NCBI RefSeq assembly: GCF_002295105.1
Contig: NZ_NSGH01000006.1
Coordinates: 62,001-126,000 of the forward strand
Direction: 5' to 3'
Origin: Salimicrobium humidisoli
GTDB lineage: Bacteria > Bacillota > Bacilli > Bacillales > Halobacillaceae
DNA: 64,000 nt
In this document: piece after piece, positions 41,803-50,787 of the stretch
How positions within the stretch are numbered: the first letter of the stretch is position 1
Layout: each line of letters starts with the position of its first letter
Program-made: the position numbers and the translations under genes
Notes under the pieces: model-generated
Databases searched by the model: none
Told to the model about the DNA's origin: nothing
The model's input: the letters and a program-made list of their open reading frames with translations, nothing else

Positions 41803-43128
41803 ATGGCAGAATCCCATCCTGCACTAATGAACAAACCGGTTCGGAACGTGTTTTTTCAATATTTTTTCCCTTCTCTTGCCGGCATGATGCTCATGTCTGT
41901 AAATATTTTAACGGACGGGATTTTTGTCGGGAACGGGGTAGGAGAGGAAGCTTTGGCCGGAGTGAACCTCTCGATGCCCGTTTTCTCTCTCATATTTTCT
42001 ATGGCGCTCTGGATAGGTATCGGGGGAGGTACATTGTTTTCTGTACATATGGGAAGAAAGGAGAAGAAAGAGGCGAGGAGCGTTTTTTCTCTATCTGTCG
42101 TTTCTCTCCTTCTCATTCTCGGTCTCATAGGAAGCGTGGGGTACTTTTTTATCGAGGAGACCGCACGATTACTGGGCGCTAATGAAGATACTCTCTTTCA
42201 CACGATGGAATATCTGAAAGTCCTTATGCTGTTCGGATGGGTGGTAGCGGTTCATGAAGCTCTAAGTATTTTCGTCCGTAACGATGGGAGTCCGATTTTG
42301 TCGATGGTATCCCTCGGGGTTACCGCAATCGCCAATATCATCCTCAATTACTATATGATTTTTATACTCGGCCTCGGCGTGTTTGGAGCGGCGCTCGCCA
42401 CGGTTCTTGGAAGTGTCGCCGGACTTTTCGTTTTACTTATACACTTTCTGAATAAAAACTCGAATTTGAGTCGATTTGTTTTCGGCTGGTCCTTTGCATC
42501 TTTCAAAAAAATATTCAACATAGGGTTTCCGAGTTTTACGGCAGAAGCAGGGATGCTCGTATTCGTAGCGGGTTATAACCTTTCGCTTGTCCAGCTTCTG
42601 GGCACGGAAGGAGTGGCTGCCTTTTCCGTGGTGAATTACCTGCACGGATTTATGTTCCTATCTTTCTTCGGAATTGAAACGGCGCTGCAGCCGATGATCA
42701 GTTACTATCACGGAGCCGGTGAAAAAGAAAGAATAAGACAGAGTGTGAAAATAGGGGAGAAAACGTCGGTCTTTCTGGGCGTACTTCTGCTTGGCATCGG
42801 AGCGGTTGCAGCTCCGGCCCTCGTATCCCTCTTCGGGCTGGAGTCGGATGATGTGAGGGAATTGGCGATTGAAGGGATTCGCCTGTTCTTTTTCGCCTAT
42901 CTGTTTATCGGTTTCAACTTCGTCTATATGACTTATTATCAGTCGATCGGCAATATCCGCTCTGCCATGATCATTATACTACTGCGCAGTTTTGTGTTTA
43001 TAGTGATTCTGCTGTGGGCGCTCCCTGCATTATTTGGAGCTTCTGCGGTATGGCTTTCCCTGCCGCTTGCAGAAATGCTGGTAGCAGCTCTTCTTTTCTT
43101 TCTGGCAAGGAAGAACGTTGTCCGTTAA
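41803..43128 (+). CDS. MATE-family efflux transporter
   Basis: 441-residue permease with about 12 helices. The N-terminal segment (FFQYFFPSLAGMMLMSVNILTDGIFVGNGVG) and repeat half at about residue 230 (FKKIFNIGFPSFTAEAGM) are typical of the MepA/DinF branch of MATE exporters, which extrude cationic drugs using Na+ or H+. ATG after GAAGGAGG. Single gene. In a halophile Na+ coupling would be plausible but is not shown by sequence. Substrate unknown. Confidence 0.92.
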   Translation: MAESHPALMNKPVRNVFFQYFFPSLAGMMLMSVNILTDGIFVGNGVGEEALAGVNLSMPVFSLIFSMALWIGIGGGTLFSVHMGRKEKKEARSVFSLSVVSLLLILGLIGSVGYFFIEETARLLGANEDTLFHTMEYLKVLMLFGWVVAVHEALSIFVRNDGSPILSMVSLGVTAIANIILNYYMIFILGLGVFGAALATVLGSVAGLFVLLIHFLNKNSNLSRFVFGWSFASFKKIFNIGFPSFTAEAGMLVFVAGYNLSLVQLLGTEGVAAFSVVNYLHGFMFLSFFGIETALQPMISYYHGAGEKERIRQSVKIGEKTSVFLGVLLLGIGAVAAPALVSLFGLESDDVRELAIEGIRLFFFAYLFIGFNFVYMTYYQSIGNIRSAMIIILLRSFVFIVILLWALPALFGASAVWLSLPLAEMLVAALLFFLARKNVVR

Positions 43129-43238
43129 GGCTGCGGGAATTTATAAATACAGAGGGCCGGGATTCTCAAACAGAATTCTTTCTTCTTCCCCGTTAATCTG
43201 CGATAATCATAGGCATCGCTTATTTAGGGGGTAAAGAA

Positions 43239-44339
43239 ATGACGAACGAGTCAACAGCAAAACCATTGTTTAAAACATTCAATAGTGATAAATTGAATCT
43301 TCCTAACCGTACCGTCATGGCACCTATGACCAGGGGATTCTCGCCAGGTAATGTACCTGATGAAAATGTCGCTGCCTACTATCGCCGACGTGCAGAAAAT
43401 GAGGTAGGGCTGATTATTACAGAAGGTACAGGCATTAATCATCCATCTTCCGTTTCTGGTGCGGGGATTCCTTTGTTCCACGGAGAAGAAGCGTTGAGTG
43501 GATGGGCTGAAGTAGTGAAGGAAGTTCACGAAGCCGGCGGAAAAATCGCTCCGCAGCTTTGGCACGTAGGAATGACGCGCAGCAAAGGAGACGTGCCGAA
43601 TGAAGAGGCGGAACCTGTCGGGCCGAGTGGTCTGAACCTGGACGGAGAACAGGTGAATGAACCACCGTCTACCGATGAAGTGGAAAAAATCGTCCGGTCT
43701 TACGCGGAAGCGGCAGCAGAAGCGAAACGTCTCGGCTTCGATGCTATCGAAATTCACGGGGCGCACGGCTATTTGATTGATCAGTTTTTCTGGAAGCAGA
43801 CGAATAAACGCACCGATCGTTATGGAGGTGACTTTACCGACCGGATGCAATTTGCCGTGGAGATCGTGGAGGCGTGCAGACAGGAAGTTGGAGAAGATTT
43901 CCCTGTCATATTCCGATTCTCCCAGTGGAAAATGAATGATTATAAGGCAAAACTGGTTGATACTCCGGATGAACTCGATCGTTTCCTGAAAAGACTCACA
44001 GAAGCAGGGGTGGATATCTTCCACTGTTCGACCCGCCGGTTCTGGGAACCAGAGTTCGAAGGATCTGATCTGAATCTTGCAGGCTGGACGAAGAAATTAT
44101 CCGGAAAACCGGTCATTTCCGTTGGTTCCGTAGGGCTCGACGGAGTCTTTACGGATTTCTCAGGTGCAGGAAAAGCGAATCTTGATGGTCTGGTTGATAA
44201 AATCGATAATGAAGAATTCGACCTTGTAGCTATCGGGCGCTCCCTGCTGATGGACCCGGAATGGGTGAAAAAAGTACAGGAAGGAAGAACGGACGACCTG
44301 TTAGCTTTCAGTAAAGATGCATTGCATAAACTTTATTAA
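43239..44339 (+). CDS. Old Yellow Enzyme-family NADH:flavin oxidoreductase
   Basis: 366-residue cytosolic FMN protein with a TIM-barrel fold that reduces activated C=C bonds of enones or xenobiotics. Landmarks: NRTVMAPMTRGFS at the N-terminus, APQLWHVGM, the FMN/substrate region FDAIEIHGAHGYLIDQFFWKQTNKRTDRYGG and the C-terminal phosphate-binding strand DLVAIGRSLLMDPEWVKK. The proton-donor site is in the HGAHGYL region. ATG after TTAGGGGGT. Physiological substrate unknown. It is a single gene, separated from mqo by a shared terminator. Confidence 0.92.
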   Translation: MTNESTAKPLFKTFNSDKLNLPNRTVMAPMTRGFSPGNVPDENVAAYYRRRAENEVGLIITEGTGINHPSSVSGAGIPLFHGEEALSGWAEVVKEVHEAGGKIAPQLWHVGMTRSKGDVPNEEAEPVGPSGLNLDGEQVNEPPSTDEVEKIVRSYAEAAAEAKRLGFDAIEIHGAHGYLIDQFFWKQTNKRTDRYGGDFTDRMQFAVEIVEACRQEVGEDFPVIFRFSQWKMNDYKAKLVDTPDELDRFLKRLTEAGVDIFHCSTRRFWEPEFEGSDLNLAGWTKKLSGKPVISVGSVGLDGVFTDFSGAGKANLDGLVDKIDNEEFDLVAIGRSLLMDPEWVKKVQEGRTDDLLAFSKDALHKLY

Positions 44340-44372
44340 TGACCACCTGAAAGAGAAATTGTAAAAGAATGG

Positions 44373-44421
44373 AAAAACACCACGACACTGAACTTACCGT
44401 TCGGTGTCGTGGTGTTTTTAA
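44373..44421. terminator. Bidirectional terminator between the OYE gene and mqo
   Basis: Twenty-base perfect stem (AAAAACACCACGACAC...GTGTCGTGGTGTTTTT) with T tracts on both strands. Confidence 0.9.
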
Positions 44422-44458
44422 TTCATATACCTGATAGAAGTAAGTACGTAAACTGCAC

Positions 44459-45976
44459 TTAATTCAGACGAAGAGCCTCGGAACTTGCAGCACTGATTTC
44501 AGCAAGAAGATCCGGATGATCCTCAAGATCAATGCCGTAGGAAGGAATCATTTCTTTGATTTTCGGTTCCCACTGCTCCAGGTAGTGAGGAAAACATTTC
44601 TCTATAGCCTCCAGCATGATAGAAGCCGATACGGATGCGCCCGGAGATTCTCCGAGGAGAGCGGCGAGAGTCCGGTCTTCGGAGTGGATCAGTTTTGTTC
44701 CGAACTGAAGGGCACCTCTGCCGCCTTCTTCGGTATCTTCGATAAGCTGCACCCGCTGTCCGGCCACGAGGAGTTCCCAATCTTCATCTTTTGCCGTAGG
44801 AACAAAATCGCGTAACTGCTCCACCCGTTCTTCTTTGGACATTGTGAGCTGTCCGCCCAGATATTTGATCATAGACATATTCTTCGAAGCTGCAGCAAGC
44901 ATGCTTATTAAGTTATCCGGCTTCACGGAACCGGGAAGATCCAGATAAGAACCGGCCTTCAGAAATTTCGGTGTAAATCCGGCGAATGGCCCGTAAAGTA
45001 AGGTGTCCTTCCCGTCGATATGCCTTCTGTCCAGGTGAGGAACCGTCATGGGAGGAGTTCCTTCCGGTTCTTTTCCGTAAACTTTGGCGTGGTGTCTTTG
45101 TACTGTTTCAGGGTTATCACAGACGAGGAACTCTCCGCTGATAGGGAAGCCGCCGATGTGTTTACTTTCCGGAATACCCGTTTTTTGAAGCAATGGCAGG
45201 GCGCCTCCTCCGGCTCCGATGAACGCGAAGGAAGAAGCATGTTCTTCGAGGGTATCCTGTTTGAAATTCCGGACTTTTACTTCCCACGTTCCATTTTCTC
45301 TCTGTTTGATATCTTTCACGTCACAATTATAATGCACGGTTACGTTATCTTTACCAGAAAGGTTTTCCAGCATTTTTCTGGTCAGTTCTCCGAAGTTTAC
45401 GTCTGTCCCCTCGTCCGACTTGGTAGCGGCTACCGGCTCTTCTTCACTGCGGTCCTTCATCATTAAAGGAATCCATTCAGCCAGATGTTCGGGATCCTCC
45501 GAGTATTTCAAATCAGTGAACTGGGGATGTTGCGTCAGCGCATCGAAACGCTTCTTCAGAAAGTTCACATTCCGTTCCCCGTGGACGAAACTGATGTGGG
45601 GGAGGGATCGTATAAATGTTTCGGGATTTTGTATATCACCGTTCTTAACTAAGTATGACCATAGCTGGGTGGAGGTGTGGAACTGTTCATTTATTTCTAC
45701 AGCTCTTCTTATACTTATCTCCCCGTTTTCATCTTCAGGAGTATAGTTCAGTTCACAGAGCGCTGCGTGACCGGTTCCGGCGTTGTTCCATTCGTTGGAA
45801 CTTTCATTTCCTGCGGACTCCAGCTTCTCGAAAAGGGTAATCCTCCACGTAGGTTCGAGTTTGTGAAGAATCGTAGCCAGTGTGGCGCTGACGATCCCTG
45901 CCCCCACGAGGATAACGTCGGTAGTCGTTCCCTCTCTTTTCTTTACGTCTTCGGCAGTTGTTGGTTGATTATTCAT
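44459..45976 (-). CDS. mqo: Malate:quinone oxidoreductase
   Basis: 505-residue peripheral membrane flavoprotein oxidising L-malate to oxaloacetate and passing electrons to menaquinone. FAD-binding dinucleotide motif [23 protein letters not shown] near the N-terminus, followed by the Mqo-specific [28 protein letters not shown] block, and near the C-terminus [18 protein letters not shown] at 45976 follows AAAGGAGAG; a longer frame lacks a ribosome-binding site. It links the TCA cycle with the quinone pool made through MenA and used by Qox. Confidence 0.96.
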   Translation of the reverse strand: MNNQPTTAEDVKKREGTTTDVILVGAGIVSATLATILHKLEPTWRITLFEKLESAGNESSNEWNNAGTGHAALCELNYTPEDENGEISIRRAVEINEQFHTSTQLWSYLVKNGDIQNPETFIRSLPHISFVHGERNVNFLKKRFDALTQHPQFTDLKYSEDPEHLAEWIPLMMKDRSEEEPVAATKSDEGTDVNFGELTRKMLENLSGKDNVTVHYNCDVKDIKQRENGTWEVKVRNFKQDTLEEHASSFAFIGAGGGALPLLQKTGIPESKHIGGFPISGEFLVCDNPETVQRHHAKVYGKEPEGTPPMTVPHLDRRHIDGKDTLLYGPFAGFTPKFLKAGSYLDLPGSVKPDNLISMLAAASKNMSMIKYLGGQLTMSKEERVEQLRDFVPTAKDEDWELLVAGQRVQLIEDTEEGGRGALQFGTKLIHSEDRTLAALLGESPGASVSASIMLEAIEKCFPHYLEQWEPKIKEMIPSYGIDLEDHPDLLAEISAASSEALRLN

Positions 45977-46128
45977 GGAAACTCTCCTTTCTGCAAATCC
46001 AGTCTTCCTCAATTGTACACTTCTTTTTGTTAAAATGCTTCCCCTAAAGTTATTTTAACTTATTCGGCAGAGTTATTTCATGGATGGGTCTGCCACTCTC
46101 CTCCTCCGTGAAAAGCGGGCAGTCTGTT

Positions 46129-47166
46129 TTACACGAAAATGAGGAAAGTGATGACCGACAGAACTACGGAAGTGGCAGTCATAGCCAGTAGAGGTTTCCA
46201 GGCTTTTCTACGCAGCTGTTTCAAGTCCACTTTCAACCCGAGTCCTACCATGGCAGCTGTCAGAAGGAAGGTGGTGAGTACGTCTGTTGCGTTCAGGATT
46301 CCATCGGATACCGGGAGAACAGGTCCGATTACGTAAGTTCCGACTATACTCATAATAATGAAACCGAGCAGGAACCAGGGAAAAGTGACTTTTGCTTCTC
46401 CGGTATCTTCTCCTTTATATTTTCGTTTCATTACATATATAAGAACGAGACAGAGAGGAATAAGCAGAAAGACACGGCCCAGTTTCGCGAGCAGTGCCAT
46501 CGCAAGAGGCCCCTCTCCGGCAGGAGCAGCGGCCAGTGCCACCTGGGCCACTTCATGGATGCTTACACCGACCCAGCTCCCGTAAGCGATATCTGACATA
46601 GGGAGGACGGGACGCAGTATCGTATAAACAATTGCAAAAAAAGTTCCCATCAGAGCGATGATTCCTACTCCTATAGCCGTATCTTCTTCTTTCGCTTTAA
46701 CAATCGGAGCGGTCGCGGCGATAGCGGCGGCACCGCATACGCCGGTACCGATTCCGATAAGCAGGGAAATCGAACTGTCGGCTTTCAAAAGCTTCGCCAT
46801 CCACACAGTGAATAAAATAGCAAAAATCACTACTCCGATGTCCAGCAGGAGAAGGCCGAGTCCGTCTGAAATGACGGTACCTATATTCAGCTTAAGCCCG
46901 TAAAGAATAATCGCTGCCCGGAGCAGCCGTTTCGAGGAAAATTCGATCCCCGGCTGAATACTTTCAGGGTAACCGAGAAAGTGCCTGTACGTAACAGAAA
47001 TGACGATGGCGGAAGCCAAAGGTCCTACGAGTGAAAATCCCGGTACGAGCGCAAGAAGATAACCGAGAGCTGCAATCAGAAATGTGAACCCTACACCTGC
47101 GAGCCAGCTCTTTTTGAAATTTTTGTTGTGGTTCGTTTCATTATGAAGTAGTTGTACCTGAGCCAT
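46129..47166 (-). CDS. yeiH: YeiH/UPF0324-family membrane protein, putative sulfate/sulfite exporter
   Basis: 345-residue membrane protein with about ten to eleven helices. Family blocks: LLRAAIILYGLKLNIGTV, GIGTGVCGAAAIAATAPIVKA, SWVGVSIHEVAQVALAA and TAAMVGLGLKVDLKQL. GTAACG... the ATG is preceded by AAGGGGAC. It is divergent from a LysR regulator with a palindromic operator between them, the same pairing as E. coli yeiH-yeiE and several Bacillus relatives. Sulfite or sulfonate-related export is the usual guess for the family; no direct evidence is in the sequence. Confidence 0.88.
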   Translation of the reverse strand: MAQVQLLHNETNHNKNFKKSWLAGVGFTFLIAALGYLLALVPGFSLVGPLASAIVISVTYRHFLGYPESIQPGIEFSSKRLLRAAIILYGLKLNIGTVISDGLGLLLLDIGVVIFAILFTVWMAKLLKADSSISLLIGIGTGVCGAAAIAATAPIVKAKEEDTAIGVGIIALMGTFFAIVYTILRPVLPMSDIAYGSWVGVSIHEVAQVALAAAPAGEGPLAMALLAKLGRVFLLIPLCLVLIYVMKRKYKGEDTGEAKVTFPWFLLGFIIMSIVGTYVIGPVLPVSDGILNATDVLTTFLLTAAMVGLGLKVDLKQLRRKAWKPLLAMTATSVVLSVITFLIFV

Positions 47167-47244
47167 CGTAACGTCCCCTTCTAAAAAAAGTTCTTTCTTA
47201 AGCTTACTTTTTCTTTTATGATAAGAAAAATAATGATTTTTAAT

Positions 47245-47268
47245 TATAATGATAAGTTAATACTTATC
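47245..47268 (+). promoter_or_regulatory. Promoter and palindromic operator between yeiH and the LysR gene
   Basis: A perfect -10 TATAAT (47245-47250) abuts an 18-bp perfect palindrome GATAAGT-TAAT-ACTTATC (47251-47268). A further GATAAG half-site is at 47219-47224. Binding of the LysR protein here would block its own promoter and could act on divergent yeiH. Confidence 0.65.
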
Positions 47269-47282
47269 GAAAGGAGAGTAGA

Positions 47283-48161
47283 GTGGACAGTCAACTGGAG
47301 GTATTCGTCACAGTAGCCGAACTGGAAAATTTTTCACGCGCCGCAGAACGTCTGCATATGACTCAACCGGCGGTCAGTCAGTATATTAAAGTGCTGGAAA
47401 AGTCAATGGATGCCCGGCTCTTTGACCGAAGCAACAAATATGTCCGCCTCACACAGGCAGGGAAGATAGTGTATCACCATGCGAAAGAAATTATCGGTCT
47501 TTATACGAGTATGCATGCTCTTATTGATGATTTGACTAATAAGGCAAGCGGCACGATTTCCATAGGAGCGAGCTATACTTACGGGGAGTATGTATTACCG
47601 GAAGTTCTGAAACGACTGAAAGAAGAGGCTCTGGAGATAACCCCGTCCGTAACGATCGGTAATACGAAAGAGATCTGCAAGCTGATTTCGGATTACCGGC
47701 TCGATATCGGAATTGTGGAAGGGGAGGTGAACGATGAAAATATTACGGTGGAACCGTTTGAAACGGATGAACTCTACGTTGTTTCTTCACCCGAGTCATT
47801 AACTTCAAGGGAAGGAAACTTTTCTCCGGAAGAGTTGGAGGGAAAAACATGGATCGTGAGAGAGGAAGGATCGGGAACGAGGAGAATATCAGAGAAGTTT
47901 TTCAGTTCCGCGGGTATCCGACCGGTTTCCCGTCTGGAATTCGGAAGCACACAACTTATAAAAGAAGCGGTGGAAGCAGGGCTCGGCATTACTCTTCTTT
48001 CTCGCTGGACTTTCAAAAAAGAAGTGAAAGCCGGAGACTTAGCGATTGTGAAGGTGGAAGGATTACCCGTACAAAGAGAATTTTCCTTAATTTCAAGATC
48101 CCTGTTCCGTTCGAAAGCTTTGGAGATATTCGTGGAAAAAGTGAAGAGAAGTGATAAATGA
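47283..48161 (+). CDS. LysR-family transcriptional regulator (CysL/YeiE type)
   Basis: 292-residue regulator: N-terminal winged HTH (about 1-60; FVTVAELENFSRAAERLHMTQPAVSQYIKVLE) and a periplasmic-binding-protein-like effector domain (about 90-290) beginning GTISIGASYTYGEYVLPEVL. GTG start after AAAGGAGAG. It is divergent to yeiH and so probably controls it; members of this branch (CysL, YeiE) respond to sulfur or sulfite status. Effector unknown here. No terminator on its own strand before the convergent gene's hairpin. Confidence 0.9.
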   Translation: MDSQLEVFVTVAELENFSRAAERLHMTQPAVSQYIKVLEKSMDARLFDRSNKYVRLTQAGKIVYHHAKEIIGLYTSMHALIDDLTNKASGTISIGASYTYGEYVLPEVLKRLKEEALEITPSVTIGNTKEICKLISDYRLDIGIVEGEVNDENITVEPFETDELYVVSSPESLTSREGNFSPEELEGKTWIVREEGSGTRRISEKFFSSAGIRPVSRLEFGSTQLIKEAVEAGLGITLLSRWTFKKEVKAGDLAIVKVEGLPVQREFSLISRSLFRSKALEIFVEKVKRSDK

Positions 48162-48190
48162 AGTGGTCGTGAGAAGAACCCGTTCAAAAT

Positions 48191-48232
48191 AAAAAAACCT
48201 TCCATCCATCAGTAATTGATGGGTGGAAGGTT
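48191..48232 (-). terminator. Terminator after the NlpC/P60-like gene
   Basis: AACCTTCCATCCATCA pairs with TGATGGGTGGAAGGTT (one G-T pair) and is followed on the minus strand by seven T. Confidence 0.9.
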
Positions 48233-48239
48233 CTGTCTA

Positions 48240-49103
48240 CTATTGAATGGATTTTGCACCGATATACTTGCTTTCCCAGTAATTGATGCCCATGTCTGAA
48301 ACTTCTACTCCGTCGCTGCCGGCGTGAATCATTTTGTTTCCGCCGATATAGATACCACTGTGAGTAGCGACTCTGTCAACGCTGTACGTGTTTTCGAAGA
48401 ATACAACGTCTCCGACGCTAGGAGAGTCAACAAAAACACCATCACTTGCCCACATGCCGGCGTGAGTACGGTTTACGTCAGTTCCCGCTTCTTCCATTAC
48501 AAGGTTGATGAAACCACTGCTGCCGAGAGCTGCGCGTGTTTCCCCGCCGTACTGGTAAGGTACACCGATAAGGCTTTCAGCAGCGTTAACGATGTCCGCA
48601 TTGCTGGCTGATCCGGTCGAAGCGGATGCCGTGGAAGCAGTGGAAGTAGAAGCAGCTTTCACTGCTGTCGCTCTTTCTTCCGAATCGTCTGAATCGGACT
48701 GTGCAGCCTTTGTATCGTTGTCAGAAGTAGTGTCAGGAGCCGGGGCTACTGAACCGGAAGCGAGGCTAGCCTGCGTATTAGGACCTGCAATACCGTCTAC
48801 TGCCAGACCTTGCTGTTTCTGGAACGCAATGACCGCATTTTTCGTGATTGGTCCGTACTTGCCGTCCACGTTATAGCCGTAGTAGCCATAGGATGCAAGC
48901 TTCGACTGAAGAGAAGAAACGGCCTGGCCGCGATCCCCTGCAGTAAGAACGTTACTTTCTGCTATTTGAACGGATGACCCGTTATCTGTAGGAGCATTAG
49001 ATTGAGCCGAAACGCTGGATCCTACGAGCGGAGTCAAAGCCAAAGATGTGACAAGAGCTGTAGAAACGACGTACTTCCTGAGCGGATGTACTGGTTTGTT
49101 CAT
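48240..49103 (-). CDS. Exported peptidoglycan-binding NlpC/P60-like protein lacking the catalytic Cys
   Basis: 287 residues: signal peptide (about 1-33, cleaved after VSA), PG_binding_1 domain (about 48-110; YGYYGYNVDGKYGPITKNAV), an Ala/Ser/Thr-rich acidic linker (about 112-165) and an NlpC/P60 domain (about 166-287; GVPYQYGG, HSGIYIGGNKMIHAG). The place of the nucleophile, normally DCSGF, reads GSSGF, so the catalytic Cys is Ser; the whole protein has no Cys. The catalytic His (ATHSGIYIG) and the third polar residue are retained. It may be an inactive wall-binding paralogue or use Ser. ATG at 49103 follows GGAGG. An extended -10 lies at 49181-49189. Confidence 0.85.
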   Translation of the reverse strand: MNKPVHPLRKYVVSTALVTSLALTPLVGSSVSAQSNAPTDNGSSVQIAESNVLTAGDRGQAVSSLQSKLASYGYYGYNVDGKYGPITKNAVIAFQKQQGLAVDGIAGPNTQASLASGSVAPAPDTTSDNDTKAAQSDSDDSEERATAVKAASTSTASTASASTGSASNADIVNAAESLIGVPYQYGGETRAALGSSGFINLVMEEAGTDVNRTHAGMWASDGVFVDSPSVGDVVFFENTYSVDRVATHSGIYIGGNKMIHAGSDGVEVSDMGINYWESKYIGAKSIQ

Positions 49104-49180
49104 GTTTGATTCCTCCATAGTTGAGTGTTTTTAGATGAAGCAAGATGTAGCGTATGTACAACTTCTTCAAGCCAATTAAC

Positions 49181-49189
49181 ATTGTATCA
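49181..49189 (-). promoter_or_regulatory. Extended -10 of the NlpC/P60-like gene
   Basis: Minus strand TGATACAAT fits TGnTATAAT with one change. Leader of about 70 bases to the ATG; no clear -35. Confidence 0.5.
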
Positions 49190-49361
49190 GTCTGCATACC
49201 CTTATAGGTTATGAGAAGGTTACGGTTCTATTATGATTGTTTGACAGGAAGTTACGGAGTTGTAATTTTACGTGAATGGAAAGTCGTGGTCTTTAATACT
49301 CATATCCTCTCTCTGACCTAGTGCCGCAACCGCTCAGAACACAGGCAGTTTTATTACAATA

Positions 49362-49394
49362 TGAAAGAAACCCGGCTGAATGACAACCAGGTTT
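49362..49394 (-). terminator. Terminator after codA
   Basis: AAACCTGG pairs with CCGGGTTT (one G-T pair), followed by a T-rich tail on the minus strand. Confidence 0.7.
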
Positions 49395-49461
49395 TGTAAA
49401 ATGAAAGCTTTTTATTATTTTCCAGTTTTTTCGCCGGTTTTTACCGAGTTTTCCCCTGCTT

Positions 49462-50715
49462 TCAATGAAGAGAAACATTCATGGTTGTGACGGCAGGTTT
49501 CGTCTCTACGATGACTTCACCGTTCCTTATGGAATACAAGACTCCTGCTTGTGTACGGACCGCTTCGTAATCAGAGACGGCGTCGAGAACAATCAGATTC
49601 GCGTCGCTGCCTTCCTTCAGGTCGTAATCACTTAGGGAGAGCGTCCGCGCTCCGTTCACGGTCACCAGGTCAAGGGCCTTCGTAATATGATCATAATCGG
49701 TCATGTGGCAGGCATGAAGACCGGTATCAACGACAGACATGAGATCCCCGTTTCCAAGCGGATACCATGGGTCCATGATTGAATCCAACCCGAAACATAC
49801 GTTGATCCCTTCTTTCCACATCTCTTTCACCCTTGTTACTCCTCTGCGCACAGGATGATTGTCGAAACGTCCCTGGAGGTGAAGGTTCGCTTTAGGAAGG
49901 GCAATGAATTGGACATCTGCTTTCTTCAGTGTCTGAAACAGTTTATAAGTATAGGCATCATTGTAGGAAGCCATCGAAGCCGTATGACTGGCCGTAACTT
50001 TTCCCTGCATGTCATTCCTGATCGTCAGGGCAGCAAGCGTTTCCAGGTAACGGGCCTGTTCATCATCGATTTCATCACAATGAATATCAACGAGCTTTCC
50101 GTATTCTTTCGCAAGAGCCATGGAAGTTTCGAGTGATCGGATACCGTCTTCACGGGTCAGCTCGTAATGAGGGATGCCTCCGACGACATCTGCGCCCATA
50201 TCGAGTGCTTTACGTAAAAGATCTTCTCCGTTGTTCTTAGTATACATGCCTTCCTGAGGCAGAGCGACGATTTGCACATCCATCCATTTCTTAACTTCTT
50301 CCTTAAGTTCCAGCAGTGCCTTCAGGCCTGTCAGTTCAGGGTCACTTACGTCCGCGTGTGTGCGCACGTGCTGAATACCGTGCCGTAATTGCATTTCGAT
50401 CGACTTCTTGGCGCGTATCTTAATGTCTTCTTTCGTTTCTTTCATCAGACTGCGGCGTTCGCTCCATATTTCGATTCCTTCAAATACAGAACCTGATTTG
50501 TTCCAGCGCGGCGTTCCGGCTGTCAGTACATAATCGAGATGTATGTGAGGTTCTACATAAGGCGGAAGCACAAGTTTCCCTTCAAGGTCTATTATCTGTT
50601 CTTCTCTCGTGGCGGTCACGTTTCCGGCAGGCGCGATGGTGCGGATTATACCGTCCCGGAGAGAGAGATCTTTCAAGTCATCCCCTTTATAAAGTCTGGC
50701 ATTTTTTAATAACAT
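49462..50715 (-). CDS. codA: Cytosine deaminase-type amidohydrolase
   Basis: 417-residue cytosolic metal-dependent hydrolase converting cytosine (or a related pyrimidine/isoguanine) to its deaminated form plus ammonia. Metal and catalytic residues of CodA are in place: PHIHLD, VDIHCDEIDDEQ, ASHTASM and the Asp in CFGLDSIMDPWYPLG. The stretch HLQGRFDNHPVRRGVTRVKEM is strongly CodA-like. No codB permease is adjacent; the upstream neighbour on the same strand is a TauE-type transporter. ATG after AAGGGGGAG. Related enzymes in this branch may act on other pyrimidines or creatinine, so substrate is probable rather than certain. Confidence 0.9.
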   Translation of the reverse strand: MLLKNARLYKGDDLKDLSLRDGIIRTIAPAGNVTATREEQIIDLEGKLVLPPYVEPHIHLDYVLTAGTPRWNKSGSVFEGIEIWSERRSLMKETKEDIKIRAKKSIEMQLRHGIQHVRTHADVSDPELTGLKALLELKEEVKKWMDVQIVALPQEGMYTKNNGEDLLRKALDMGADVVGGIPHYELTREDGIRSLETSMALAKEYGKLVDIHCDEIDDEQARYLETLAALTIRNDMQGKVTASHTASMASYNDAYTYKLFQTLKKADVQFIALPKANLHLQGRFDNHPVRRGVTRVKEMWKEGINVCFGLDSIMDPWYPLGNGDLMSVVDTGLHACHMTDYDHITKALDLVTVNGARTLSLSDYDLKEGSDANLIVLDAVSDYEAVRTQAGVLYSIRNGEVIVETKPAVTTMNVSLH

Positions 50716-50787
50716 CTTTCTCCCCCTTATCCTTTGTAGTTACTAGTATATGGTATCAAATACTAAGGGAAAGAGTAAGCGGAACCC

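Larger units (their letters stand above)
49104..49461. other. Intergenic region between the NlpC/P60-like gene and codA
   Basis: About 360 bases, AT-rich. It contains the promoter of the NlpC/P60-like gene at its left part and the codA terminator at 49362-49394. No gene was found; a 61-codon minus frame at the right end is the codA trailer and has no ribosome-binding site. Confidence 0.5.

Noticed and set aside
43251-44024. A 257-codon open frame opposite the Old Yellow Enzyme gene.
   Set aside because: Antisense shadow of a well-conserved enzyme gene.
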